Assembly: GCA_029207755.1 (NCBI GenBank) | Contig: JARCOQ010000008.1 | Location: forward strand, 27,331,021 to 27,395,020 | Direction of reading: 5' to 3' | Length of the DNA: 64,000 bases | Origin: Chamaea fasciata | Lineage: Eukaryota > Chordata > Aves > Passeriformes > Sylviidae | Shown: positions 49,063 through 61,352 of the stretch, piece by piece | Position numbering within the stretch: the stretch's first letter is position 1 | How the letters are laid out: each line of letters starts with the position of its first letter | Notes under the pieces: model-generated | Databases searched by the model: none | Told to the model about the DNA's origin: nothing | The model's input: only the letters and a program-made list of their open reading frames with translations | Program-made: the position numbers and the translations under genes

Positions 49063-49104
49063 GAAAAATTTGCATTTGAAAATTTGCATGTGAAAAATTG
49101 CAGA
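49063..49104. promoter_or_regulatory. Paired POU octamers in a short tandem repeat
   Basis: Two perfect octamers (ATTTGCAT) occupy 49068-49075 and 49082-49089, 14 bp apart, in a GAAAATTTGCAT repeat. A third degenerate unit GAAAAATTGCA follows. Spacing of about 14 bp places the two sites roughly 1.3 helical turns apart. OCT/POU and OCT-SOX type enhancers often hold clustered octamers. A chance short tandem duplication could also make this. Confidence 0.4.
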
Positions 49105-52100
49105 TCTGCATTAAAATTAGAAGGGAAAGAGGAATTAGCAGTGGGTTTTCCCAAGACCAGCCTGAGGCTGGTAGTGCCAGGTAACTGTGCTGCTTATGGG
49201 CAAGCAGGAGTCAGGTGGAGACATGTGAAATCAAAGTTAAAATGAGGGGAACAAAAATATTTTCATTCAGAAACAAAGTATTTCATCCAGACACAAATTT
49301 CTCTTCATTTACGAGAAACCCCATTTTTACACTAAATTTGGGATACCCATGTGTTTGCTTTTGGGAGACCATTTAAGTCTGAATCATGCAGAAAAAATGG
49401 TCAAGCTGACAGGCAAAAAGTTCAGGAGCTGTTGTTTTACCAACCTAAGTTTAAAAACTCTGGTTATTTGTACTTTGGTACCTCCTTGTTTTGTGGAGAT
49501 TTCATGGCATTTAATTCACCATTTGTAATGAGGGTATAGCTGTAGCTGATTTTCAGATGCAGTTGGTCAGGATAGAAAAAGATTTTTGGGAGAGAGAGAG
49601 GGATCAGTGTTTGTTTGATCTCACTGGTGAGAACTTGCTGGGATGTGGCAGACCTGCTATGGCTTATCTGTAAGCATTGCTGAAAAGTTCTGGTCATGAT
49701 GCTGGTTCCAAACCAGCACACAGCATAAGCACCCACTGTGGGAAAGGAAAAAAAAAAACAAAACCCACTTTAAATGTATGTTTGTCTGTAATTTATTGAA
49801 AATTTTTAGCTGAGTTTTTTCATAGGATGGTCTAGGTCATGAATAGGATGGGTAAATCTGTTTTATGTGTGCTAAATATTTGCATCTCACCTGTCCTGTA
49901 ATCCTGGAAATCCCTTTAGACCTGTAAACATTACCGTGTAGCCCAAGCTTAGCTGGGGATTGTTTTTTGGTCCTGATCTTTGTAGGTCTGTGAGAACACC
50001 CAGTCCTTTACGTGGTTGTGGCCTTTGTGCCTATGATTCCTGCAACTGGCTGCACTGGAGTCGGGAGCCCAGGAATTTTTTGCTGCTTGCCATTTGCTTT
50101 TTAACTCTGCCAAACCATCTTCTGCTTCATGGGGTTGATTTTGCATGTTTTGCGAGTGGTGACCAGAATCTGGTTTTGTTTTATGTCCTGTAGGGTTCCT
50201 GAGCTGGAAGATGCCTGTCTAAGATGGAAACTTCTGCTTCAACAGCTGCTGGGAAAAAAGAAGGGAAAGGTGCTGTTCTGGAGGGGAATGGCTTTACAGA
50301 GACGGGGAAGAAACCCACTCCTTTAGTGGCAGCAGGAGCAGCAGTGGCACAAGGAGGTACTTTATGTTTTCCACAATTTGAAAGCAGCAGGGGTGTTTTT
50401 CATTAGACTGTAAGAATTTAATAAGTATGGTGGTATCTGTCTTCCTGTGAACACGAATCCAATCAATGTTTCCCACGAGCTGACTGGTGCTGCGTAGTGT
50501 TGGCAGCACTGTGCCCTCCACTCCTCCATGGTGGAGTTAAAGAATGGCTGGTGAGGCTGGCTGGAGGTGGGGAGCACCTCATTATCCTGGTCAGGAAGGG
50601 GTGTCGTGTGCCAGCTGTGATCCTGCTAATGAGCTAAACAGACTGCACGGTCTTCAGTCATTGCTGCTGGATTTCATGGGTTTTGTTGCCTGAGTTTTGA
50701 AGGTAGTTTCCAACCTAAAAAGGCTTAAATCTACTTTATCTCTCCTTTTTCGTAAACTTTGCTACTCATGTTTCTTTTTGCAACTGACCTGTGAAGATTC
50801 AGATGCACAGAATAAAGTAGGAGTGGCTAGATTATAATCTATCATACTAGTTCGTGTGTTTGATGAACTTTTTCTTAAAAGCAACCAGAAAATCTTTTAC
50901 AAAATTTTTTGAAGGGAAACAAAGTTTTGTAGTCCTGGATGGGTCTGAGCTACTTTCCTTTTGAGCACTGCACAAAGTGGCAGAAAGGAAGGCTTGCCAG
51001 GAAGCAGAAGTAGGGGGGACATCAAAGTGCAGAAGTTTGGCATCCCACAGCAGATCCCTGAAGAAGCAAAGACTATAGGACCTACTGAGGCAGTCCACTT
51101 AAGATACCACCTCAGTGACTGGCAGACCTGAAGGGTTGATTTGCCCCAACATAGTCCAAGCATGTACTAAAATTCACAACCCATAGATGTACTGTCATGA
51201 ATAAACACCTTCTCCCCACTTGGCACTTGCCTTGGGAGTGCTTCCACTGAAGAAGCAGTCACAACCTTTCCAGAGATCCAAGTGAGGATGCCCCGAAGTG
51301 AAGTGTCCATCCAATTGTGCATTTGGCATCCCTGGAGACCTAATTGGTTTTTACGTGTACAGTATAATACGTTCTGTTAGCAGTGTGCTCTCACCTTTGG
51401 GAAAAAGTGATTTATGGGGCTCAATATTTCTCCTGTTATTAGGAGGAAGTGGAGAAGTAAGTTGAGGATTGTTTGAAGATGTCAGGAGAATTGTGATAAA
51501 AGCGTTGTGTAATGAGATGTAAAGAGTGAAATCCATGTCATGCTGTGAGGAAAAGTGCTCATAAATGACCCAAAATGGGCAGCAGTGGAGCAGCATGTGG
51601 TGGGACGCTGGCCCCGGGACTCGGCAGGTGTTGCATGTGCTCTTGTGGTTCAAAGGGCTTTCCTTTGAACTCTGGCTAGACATAATACAGGCTCCTGAAA
51701 GTGAGCAGCATGCTTGTGCGTGTGCTTGGAAGTATAAAAATTAATACAGAGTTGTCTTCTAACATGAGTTAGCTTCAAGGTGTGATTTAGCAGATGATAA
51801 CAAAAAGGCTAGGTGGAGATGAGACTCTACTTACACGGTATTCATGGTAATATAACATGTTTGATTCCCTAAACTAGAGTAATTACTCACAACAGGCCAG
51901 AACTATGAGTATTTATGCTCATATTTTTACAGAAGAAAGCAAACAAAGCTTGGAGATTAATTAGGAAATTCAGCTTGAGGAGGGGTTCAGCTTTAAAGGG
52001 TGGGCCTCTGAGCTCCCCACCCTGCTTTGGGGCCATACGAGCAAGTCTTTATTCTCATCCAAGACATACTCATGATTTCATTTATTGCAGAGGTTTTACT

Positions 52101-53089
52101 CTTTGTCCTGGCATATGAGAAAGTGGCAGTGAGGCTCGGCCAGTGCTGCAAATCACCAAGCTGCTCTCCAGAGCCAAACAAATGTAATTCGCAACACATT
52201 TCTTCTCCTTTATTCTACTGAGTCACGCAGAAGGAGTGCCATCATAGCATGTTTTGCATGTTTCTCAGATCATAAGGTTTTCTTTTTCACTTGTAGGAAT
52301 GAATAGATTCATAAGGTTTTATTTCTAATTATTTGAAGGAATAAGCTGAATATTAGTTAAACAATTGAAGATTAATAGCTATTTAATGATATTATTATTT
52401 AGACTGTATTATTATAAGATATGTTCAATCTGCATTTCAAGTTTTCTTGCTTTGGATATTTGTCCCAAAAGTTTCCAGTCTCTAACAAATTAAGTTGTGG
52501 CTGTAGGAAGAGATCGATATTGTTGATGCTGACAGTAGAGAAGAGTCCTTTTGTACTAAAAATTTGCATCCCGTATTTTTAGTCTTCTGAAGCTGCCATT
52601 TTAAACATCATCTGCGACAGTTTTTTATAGTAACTCATTGATCAGATGTTCAGAAATTGGCCTCACAGATATGACATCAGGGAAGTCTCTCCTAATTTTC
52701 TATTTTTCCATAAATCATGTTGGCCAAGGAGTCAAAGCTCCTCTCTTCTCTTGCAGTAGGGGCACATGTGTATGTGTGACTGAGATGGAAACTGTTTAAA
52801 ATGACAGTATATAGGAACTGTAGACAAGTTAGATCTGCAGAAGAGGCTCTTGGTTTTATTGTCTCTACTACTGGAAGGGCACCTTGTAGCAATTCAAGTT
52901 CAGAAAACCCTTCTGTTGAATGCAAAAGTCTTTATTGGCGTGTAGGGTTAGGGGGGTTTGGTGCAGAGCACCACGAGTGAGGCTGGGTTGTGTCCTCCAG
53001 GCTGGCACTGACACGTCCTCTGTACCTACAGGCCTGAGGAAGCCCAGGCACATGGCTGTAGGGGAGATTTAAATGAGCCACTCTTTCAA

Positions 53090-53720
53090 AGGCAGAGATA
53101 TTTAGGAGGATAGGTTTCTCATCTCGTAATAAAAATTAAATACAAATTCTCCTAAATGCTAACTGCCCGACTTTAACGAGGCCCAGAATGCACCGTTCCC
53201 TCTCCACCCCACCCTCTGCATGACACAAACTCCGAGTTCCCAAATTGATGGTGTTTATATTTGAAACATTTTTCTGATGTCTGGCTCTGTCAAGACTAAT
53301 TTTAGCATTTCTAAAGCTGGGTAAAAATACAGCCTCATTACTTTGATGTCAGAGCATAGTTTACTATTAGTATATTCTGGGGTTTATCATTTTAGTCATG
53401 TTTAACACAGCTACAGCAGGCATGCACTATTAAATCTGGCTTATTTTACATTCCTGTCCGAAATTATTTATTTGGAACAATTTCCTCTCTATCAAAAGAC
53501 ACGGCTAATGCTGAGTTTTAATGTGTTATTTACACACAAAATAACCTATTTACAACTCGGTATCTGCCGCAGGGAGAATGAATGGGGCAGTGCTCCCTTC
53601 ATCCTGTTGTATCTGAGTTTAACAATCTGGATTGCTAATAGAACCATTTATCACAGGGTGGTAATTTATTTTATGTTAGCTGCACAGGTCTCCCTGCCTC
53701 TGATCTATGGAAATACTTTG
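53090..53720. promoter_or_regulatory. Candidate conserved regulatory island
   Basis: Around 600 bp of complex AT-leaning DNA free of recognised repeats contains many TAAT/ATTA cores (for example CGTAATAAAAATTAAAT, GACTAATTTTAGC, TTATTTATTTGG, GCTAATAG). It also holds a GATA-like TTATC and TTATCA. The texture resembles conserved intronic enhancers. Conservation is untested. Confidence 0.3.
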
Positions 53721-53799
53721 TATATAATGAAGTTCAACAAGTCATTTGGTGTAAACATGGGGAAGCCAAGCTGCAGAGCTAGTAAGGCTCTGGCTGTGC

Positions 53800-53821
53800 T
53801 TTTTTTTTTTTTTTTTTTTTT
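53800..53821. repeat. Poly(T) run of 22
   Basis: An uninterrupted T-run preceded by GTGC and followed by CAGGAGGTAAC. With the trailing CAG|G it mimics a splice acceptor, but no exon is recognisable after it. Confidence 0.9.
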
Positions 53822-55384
53822 CAGGAGGTAACGACTCTCCTCTGATATTAAGGCTTCAGTTGATGAAATACAGCTCTTTGCCCTGTGTGTGCTGTGAAGG
53901 CAGAGTATGGGGCTTTTCTGCAGTGGATCAGAGATTGGGATGGAGTTTGGTCACTTGATTTATGGGCTGGCAGGAATGCTTAGTTCTGCAGAAGTAGCAC
54001 ACTCAGCCCTTTCATAGGCAGAGGAGAAGGGCAGGGAGCACCTCCCATCGCTCTCCAGAGGTCTTCCGTAAGCAAGCCCCAAGTGGCATTGGCAGGGAGT
54101 CCTTATGCAGTTCAGCTTGTCTTAGTGCTAGATTATGGGAAGACCATGTAAATGAGGAGGAGGAAATGCCAGCATCCCAGCAGACCTCAGCGCACTGTAA
54201 AAATATATCGTTTGTGTGGCCCAAGACTCAGACAAATTAGAATGAGAACAGCCCCAATGAAGTCATCTCCTCTGTCCACCCTGGAGGGGCAGGGATCTTC
54301 TTAAAGAATGTTTTTCATTCAGTTCACAGTTTCCAGGAAAAGGAACATAACTAGTACAAGCACATTCTTAGCTTCCCTGCCCTACACTGCTTTGCTGTGT
54401 ACAGCTTAAAATGCTGAGAGATGTGTTCAACAGAAAAGCTGGGACTGGCTCCAGGGGGAAAGGGGGCAAGTGGTTAAAACTGAATGATGGGAAAATCCTG
54501 TAATTCAGGCTGAGAAATTCTCCTGACAGCCACTGTCTATTCTCGTGCATCTACTGCATAGAGTTCAGTGGCCCCCACCTTGCGTAGGGCTTCAGTGCAG
54601 TGCTGCCACAAGAGCAACAGCAATCAAGAACTGTATTTCTTCTCTTACTGTTTCTGTCAGCCTTTCATGGAACTAATTCTGTTGGGTCCTAGAGTGTATT
54701 TCTTTGCTACTGTAGCACTTCTGAGTGGACAGACTGCCTACAGTCTCCTGTTTACCCATTCATGTCCCTTTGGGCAGCTGGATGTCTCAGATGCTCAGAC
54801 TGGTGCAGTGCTGTGACTGTTCCTCAGTCATGGTGTATCAAGGACAGTGATGAGTTTGCCAGCTTTGTCTCATGCTGGTCACCTGACACCTGCTCTTTGG
54901 GATACTTCAGAAGGATCCTTGTAGAGATAGATGAAGTTAAAGCCATGCTGTACCATTTTTATGTTTCATGAGCAGTATCTGGTATGTGGGCCTGGCAGAG
55001 AGCACTTTGGGAGCAGCAGGTTTAGTTCTTCAGTTACAGTGGCAGAATTTTGATAATTAAGATTGCTACAAACTGTGCTACAAAAGCACGTATTTTCTTC
55101 TGCCCGCCCTTTCTCTTCTATCCATAGCTTGCTGTCTCCCTAGTTTCTTCTTTAAAAGAGTCAGCCCGGGTAATCCTTTGCTTTGCTTAAATAACTGATT
55201 TGAATCTGACTTCTTGGGTTTGTGTTTTTTCTTTTCCTCATGAGGGAAACTCCTTGCCCAAGCCTCTCTACTGACTTTGTGTGGTAGCCAGCCCTGTGGG
55301 CAGAGGTGCAACCTCAGAGTGGATAACCATTCATGTTTACGGACTTTTTGGTTCAAATTCTGTAGCCCTTAGAAGATGCAACAA

Positions 55385-55445
55385 CTTTATGGTTGGACTC
55401 GATGACCTTAAGGGTCTTTTCCAACCTAAGTGATTCTATAATTCA
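55385..55445 (+). mobile_element. Avian CR1-type 3' tail, sense orientation
   Basis: TTATGGTTGGACTCGATGAC, then AAGGGTCTTTTCCAACCTAAG and GATTCTATAATTC, match the 3'-terminal signature of bird CR1 elements, which end in ATTCTATG-type repeats. Only about 60 bp survive, so the copy is heavily 5'-truncated, as most avian CR1 insertions are. The same tail is also carried by some CR1-mobilised bird SINEs. It is relatively well preserved compared with the other relics and is the main evidence that the DNA is avian. Confidence 0.8.
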
Positions 55446-57279
55446 TAACATCAGCTATGGAAGCTGATTGTATACAGCTCCCCCACACTGTTACAGCAAA
55501 AGTTCCTACAATTTCAGCTTGCTACAGATGCAGAGGTACTTCTGAAGACAGAATTAATTTTATCTCATCCCTAACCACACTGCAGGTTTGCACACCAAGT
55601 TGAAAAGCTTTTATGACTTCAAAACCAAGAAAGTTATTCTTCACAGGCTGGTTCTCGCACTGGTGATCCCAACCATTAGGTACCACCTAGAAGACCTTTG
55701 TGTTCTGTGAGTGCATTGTATTATCATTAATAATAGTTGTAATAATAATTGCTTCCACATTTCTATTATTTTGTAAGCTCCAAAAGTTTATTCTGGCAAA
55801 TATTGATAGGCCTTCTTTTCTGGGGACCCAGCTTAGACTTCATTAAAGTACCCCTCGGATGTTACCTAAATACAACCTTTTTAACTGATGCTAAACTTAC
55901 CTATTTTGGATTGGTCTATTGTAGTCAAGTAAGAAAATCCAGTAATAATAATGGATTATCTCCTGGATTGTGTCCTCTGCCAGCACGTCCCCAAAGTTTG
56001 AATTTTTAGTATCTTTGGCGGCTTTTTGCCTGAACATTTGTGAATTTACAAAGGTTTTATAAATCAATTCTCCCAACACCACCCATTTACCATGGCATTT
56101 GATCCTGCCATAATCATGGGAGGACAAAGGATGGGAGTTATTTTGTCTTAGGTGGCTGCCTAAGTGTTGGGTGTCTAGTTTGGGATGCGTTTGCATTAGG
56201 GTGGAGTGAGTCACATTGTGCAGATACCTGCTTTACTCCCTTGAGGGCTTCATGCCTGGTTTAATGTTAGGTGGAAAAATCCCTATCTTCCCAACTTTGC
56301 CAAAATTGCAGAGTGGGGTTAAAGCAAGAAACCAAAGTGGGACTAGGTTATTACTTCAAAGCCTTTCATTCATGTTCATCAGTCCATAGCCTGATGAGCA
56401 GTCTGGGAGCCCTGACTGCCAGCTCTGAAATCTCACCCCTTGGCTTCTCAAATTAGAGGCAAACTCAACACCCAGATGTCAACACAGCCAGGGGAGCTGC
56501 TTCTCGGTGCTGCTCCCGCTTTATACCAGCATTTGCAAAAGTAGTCTTTTAACTAGTGTCCCATTCAGAGAGATGGGACATTTTAAAATCCCCACTAAAA
56601 GTACAATGGAAAAAACCATTGTAAATTCTGAAGGCTACAAAAAGCTCCTAAAAATAACCCAAATGGAAGGAAGGCTATTAATGCAAAAGTAAATAATTAT
56701 GTTAAGGGAAACGACTAGAGAGGCCAGTTGTGTAAATCACTTTAAGGGGAACAAGCCTTAGATAAAATCCATCCTTTTATCACACAGATAAAGTCTACCT
56801 TTAGATGCTAAATAATTGATAGGGTTTGGCAGAGCATTCCATGGCTGCCTGCACAGAGCAGTGGGACTGCTCCCGAGGTCAGATGAGTGGCAAAGAAAAA
56901 TGTTCCTAGAAATGCTGTGCATCCAATACCAGCACCAAGAAACATGGCTTGTATTCCCAACACCTCCTAAAGAATTTCTGCGTGGCCTTGAGAAGGCATC
57001 CATAGACCTCAGAGTGAAAAGAGGACTTGGCATTGTTCCTCACCTTGTTAAGCTGCCCACCATGTAATCAGGTTGTCTGTTTTCATGGTTTCGTGTGGTG
57101 ATGAGTGAGGTGCAGAGTCCTGACAGGACAGTGCCAGTTCCACTGCACTATTTTTATTATTTTTTAGAATTAGAGAAGATGAATTGTGCTGTCTGGTGGC
57201 TTCTGGGGAGCTCAGGAGCTTGTGGGGGGATTTCTTGTTTTGCGCAGCCCCCACAGTGCCTCAACACTTCAGCCTCTGT

Positions 57280-57400
57280 CAGCGTATGAACATCCTGGCA
57301 AGACAGGGAGATGTCATTGCTCCCATTCTGCAAACAGGGAGCACAGAGGATTTTTTCCAGGGCCAAAGTGGCTGGAATGGGTTGAGCAGTTTCAGAGGGA
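57280..57400 (+). mobile_element. Possible MIR-like relic
   Basis: GTCATTGCTCCCATTCTGCAA followed by ACAGGGAGCACAGAGG and GGGCCAAAGTGGCTGG recalls the MIR sequence TTATTATCCCCATTTT(A/G)CAAATGGGGAAACTGAGGCACAGAG and its following block. Weak but ordered similarity. Confidence 0.4.
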
Positions 57401-57539
57401 TGTCAAGAAGTGGTTATCTCTGGGACTTCAGAAGTTCATATGTGGTGTATGTGGGACATCGATGATAGTACAGAAGCCTTAGCCAGGTTCCTTGGTTCAC
57501 CATATCCACTAGCAAGCCCTTCCTCTCTCAATGATATGC

Positions 57540-57620
57540 CATGTAATCATGGTCAGATGACTCAAATCCTCATGCCCATCTGCCAAACGGAGGCGTTGTT
57601 TCTTTCCCTTCAGGAGAGCT
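57540..57620 (-). mobile_element. Possible MIR-like relic in reverse
   Basis: GGTCAGATGACTCAAATCCTC then CCCATCTGCCAAACGGAGG resembles the reverse complement of the MIR core (TGACTTAACCTCTCTGTGCCTCAGTTTCCCCATCTGTAAAATGG). Only a short stretch aligns. Confidence 0.35.
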
Positions 57621-58489
57621 GAACACAAGTTGTCTATGCATCATCCAGAGCCTCTGCGAACATCACGATGCAGCAGTCAGCTTCTTTCCTCTTGGTTGCA
57701 TAAGGGTATGAGAATGCTCAGTAGCACAAATAGTTTATCACTGAATTTAAACTAATTCAGCAGTGACTTTGTTCAGTACCTAGCACAGTGGGCTCATAAT
57801 TAGGGGCTACAGTTTTTTCTGAACCAAGTGAGACAGAAATTGAAGAAACCTTAAATTCTGAAATAAATTGATGCCCCATGAATTCTGTGTGGGGACTATG
57901 CTTGACAGGATGAGTTCTCTGATCTTAATGATAATGACAGAAAATAAAACCTCAGCCAAGACTGTAAATTTAGCTCTTGAAGGAATTAAGGGGATATAGT
58001 ATTTTCCTGCAAACTTCTTCAGGATTATCATAACTCATGACTTTATATGTGTTGGAAAATGACCTAAACTGGGTGTTCTGTGACTCCCGTAGTGGTGTTG
58101 GGTTGAAATCAGGTAAACCTTGCTGGAAAAAACTGAGCAAAACTTTGGGCGTATAGGCTGAGTCCAAAATGAAAATAAATTTTAAAAATTGAATGTGATC
58201 CCACATGATCACAAACTTGACTGAAATCAATTCTGCCTTTTCTGGAGTTTGTTAGAGAGCTCAGTGGGGGTTTCTCTGCTGGTTTTTTTTTTATACCTCT
58301 GTCCTTCTCCTGGAATACTAGATCTTTTTTAAGACCATCCCATTGAAAATTCTTCCAATTGTAAGTAAATCATAAATAAGAACAGGAGTATTGTAAGCAA
58401 AATATTTATATTTATTGCCACCAGTATCTGATTTTTAAAATACAGCAACATTTGCAGGATTTGAATGGTGCCATTTTAGCCAGAAAGCT

Positions 58490-58518
58490 GTTCTGTTCTC
58501 TTCTCTTCTCTTCTCTTA
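58490..58518. repeat. (TTCTC)n pentanucleotide microsatellite
   Basis: About five TTCTC/TCTTC units. It is the same class of purine/pyrimidine pentanucleotide as the long array near 61131, but short. Confidence 0.85.
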
Positions 58519-59344
58519 GAGTGATCAGCTCCTGACTGACAGATTTTCAGAAAAAAAAAAATCACAGCTTGCAACAGATGCATCCTTAAGTAAACAGTTA
58601 AAGTAGATGTTTTGATGGCTTCAGTTGTATTGATATAAAAGATCAGTGTCTGACATTCCTGAAAGCTACTCAATACGGGAGGTATCTTCTTCTATGGCCC
58701 TGGCCCTGCGTGTGCCGCTTCAACAATAGTTTAATCGTTTATAGAAGGCAGGGAATTTATGCACCTAACGAGATGCTCTGAGCCAAGAGAGAGTGATAGG
58801 GGGTCAGTACTGCTGACTCTGGAACCAGAATGTTGGGTAATATTTATATTTTTCTGAAATGAAATTTTTGTTCTGTTTTTGAGGGGATAAGGTTATCTTT
58901 CTCGCTCCATTTTTCAACCTGAGGCTCACCCTGGTTTGTGGCTGCTGTTTGTGAGATGGACCAGCAGTGATGGGGGGAATTTCCTACATCCTGGCTGGAG
59001 TGAATATCCCTGTCCTGTGTTAATGTGTGCAAGTGCCTTCTTGCAAGTGATGCTTGAGGTTAAGCCAAATCTGTTTGTGTTGGTTTGCAGGTACAGCTGG
59101 TGATGTTCTTTCAGAGGCATTTACAGCCACACTATAAAGTAAAACCAGAGAAACACAAAGGTGAGGACTTTAGGCATTGGTTTGCACGTCCTGTTTTAAC
59201 AAGAGGAATTATTATGTGTTGTGGGAAGCTGATCCGACTCCCAGAGGCTGCTTGTGTGAAGATACCGATTTTTTTGGTGGCTCCCTACAGTGTGGGCACA
59301 GAACTGAGCCTGGAGAAAATTAGTTTCAGTTCCTGATGAAGTCC

Positions 59345-59415
59345 CAAACTTCCTTCATGATTTTGGGAAAGCTGCTTGACTTCCCTTCGCTCCCTCATTT
59401 ATGTAATGAACTCGG
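59345..59415 (-). mobile_element. MIR-like relic in reverse
   Basis: GATTTTGGGAAAGCTGCTTGAC then TTCCCTTCGCTCCCTCATTTAT resembles the reverse complement of the MIR core (TGACCTTGGGCAAGTCACTTAACCTCTCTGTGCCTCA). The alignment is good over about 60 bp and is lost elsewhere. Confidence 0.5.
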
Positions 59416-61113
59416 GTTGTTCTTTGAGCCTCCAGGCCCATCCATCAGCATCTGGTTAGCACGTTTATGGCATCAGTCACACGGAAACACTTAACGGGTC
59501 AGGCTGTGGGGAGGTTACCATTTCCCACTCCCCACCGCCTGCAAGAGGGTGCTGCTGCCCCTGCGTGCTGCCTTACGAGGGTGACGTTGTTCTTATGTCT
59601 CAGGTGTCACCCTGCTGCTGTCCAAAGGGGACAATAAAACAGCTTTGCAGGGTTGGGGAAGATGAGTTTAGGGTCTTACAGTGTAGGTGTTTTCAATATC
59701 TGTAGTGGAGAGATCGTTTGGGGGTATAGAGGTTGAGTGTATTCCAAAGGGCTTGATCTGAAGTGAGGAAGTTTTTCAGGTGATCTTACCTGAGACTCAG
59801 CTGGAGAACATCAAGTTGTCAATAACAATAAATATTCAGTATCAAAACAAGAGAAAATTAGTTTTCTTAGTTCAAAACAGTTTCCTACATATGTAGTCCA
59901 TGGGTGATCTCCAAGTACCCGGGTGTGGTTTTGGACATGCCTTGATGAATTTACAGAAACCATGGAGAGCTTCAGGGTTTACCCTGACCCAAGCAATAGA
60001 CACCCAATAGGCATGTATATTCACCCAGTCGAACAAGACAGTCGTCTAAAGTCCTTTGTAATTAGACTCTTGGATGCCAGGTGATGGAAGGATCAAGTCA
60101 TTGTCATGAGATGACAACAGCTTCAGAGAGAAACTTAGTTTCAGTTTACCTTCCCATTAGTCTGCTGTGCACATGCATGTTCTAGTAGTGTAATCAACTG
60201 CAGAGGACCTGACAGTACTCTTGATTGGTGCGATTTTTTCCCTTTGAAAACTCCAAAGGAACTTTCCTGTGCTGTTACAAAGACGTCCTTAAAACATCTT
60301 TACTGCAGGGTCCTGTGTTTCAACTGCTGGAGCAGCTACTCTTAAAATAGATATGAGATGACTGAATGTGTGAAAAGCATTTGCATCTCTTTTTCTGAGC
60401 TCTGTGTGTTCTGCATCACTTGTGCAAGCAAGTTAAAAGGGTTGAGAGTTTTGAAAATCTTTTTCTGCTTTTAATTCCACTCAGAACAATGTCTTTGCAG
60501 ATGAAATAAGATCCAAGGCTGTCTTTTGGTCACAAAGAGTCGCTGTCACTTGAAACAGGCTGGATTTATATGTAGTTACTAAGAAATATATAGCAAAATT
60601 AAAGTTTCAGACACTGAGTTCACATGCATTGCCCATTGTAAAAATAAGTAACGGCTGTTATAAGAACACTTAAATGGTTACCTTTGGGACATAAAAGGGA
60701 TCTTTGAAGACAATAAGTCTTAATACAGAAATGTTTACTCATAAAAAATACATTTGGAATGGGGGAGGGGAACACATTTCCTATTAATGTGGGGGTTGCC
60801 TTTTATGGCAGGTTGTAGCAGGTCCTTAACCTCTGTAGCACTTGAGTGAGGATAGAAATGAGCTTCTCTAAGTATCAGCCCAAAGGGCCTTTCCTCAGTG
60901 CCTGTATCTGCAGTGGTTTTAGTTTATTCTTCTTTTCTATGACCACAATGAAAAACTATTCTTTTCCAACCTCAAAACCTTCCACAGTGAAGTCCTGAGG
61001 GCAGAATAGAAATGTCCTCCTGAATTTGCTTCACTTAACCTTGTGTTTTGTGAGATAAGGGGCTGATGGCCCAAACCAGTGGGGATTTGAAGGCAATGCC
61101 AGCTGAATAAGGC

Positions 61114-61352
61114 AAGAGGAGAAGAGAAGAGAGGAGAGGAGAGGAGAGGAGAGGAGAGGAGAGGAGAGGAGAGGAGAGGAGAGGAGAGGAGAGGAGAGGA
61201 GAGGAGAGGAGAGGAGAGGAGAGGAGAGGAGAGGAGAGGAGAGGAGAGGAGAGGAGAGGAGAGGAGAGGAGAGGAGAGGAGAGGAGAGGAGAGGAGAGGA
61301 GAGGAGAGGAGAGGAGAGGAGAGGAGAGGAGAGGAGAGGAGAGGAGAGGAAA
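61114..61352 (+). repeat. (GAGGA)44 array in a 239-nt pure purine tract
   Basis: From 61114 to 61352 every plus-strand base is A or G. Within this, 61131-61350 is a perfect array of 44 GAGGA units with no interruption. The units before 61131 are degenerate (AGAGGAGAAGAGAAGA). The perfect homogeneity implies recent expansion, so the locus is likely length-polymorphic. Long homopurine mirror-type repeats can form triplex (H-DNA). Minus-strand frames through it encode a meaningless Leu-Leu-Ser-Ser-Pro repeat. Confidence 0.97.

Larger units (their letters stand above)
47514..55384. other. Non-coding stretch with octamer cluster and candidate enhancers
   Basis: No supportable gene. Points of note are a Cys-poor GC patch near 48180-48290, paired octamers at 49068-49089 and another at 49878, an octamer at 52562, a complex AT-rich island at 53090-53720 and a T22 run at 53800-53821. 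Frames are short and unrecognised. Confidence 0.6.
55446..61113. other. Non-coding stretch without recognised genes
   Basis: Frames are short and unrecognised. The stretch has a MIR-like sense segment (57280-57400), two possible reverse MIR-like segments (57540-57620 and 59345-59415), a (TTCTC)n microsatellite (58490-58518) and an octamer (60379). The remainder is plain intronic or intergenic sequence. Confidence 0.6.

Noticed and set aside
53800..53825. Poly(T)-CAG as a 3' splice site
   Set aside because: No exon-like open sequence or donor at a plausible distance is recognisable downstream.
55385..55445. Full avian tRNA-derived SINE
   Set aside because: Only the CR1-type tail is present. 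No tRNA-like A and B boxes are visible upstream of 55385.
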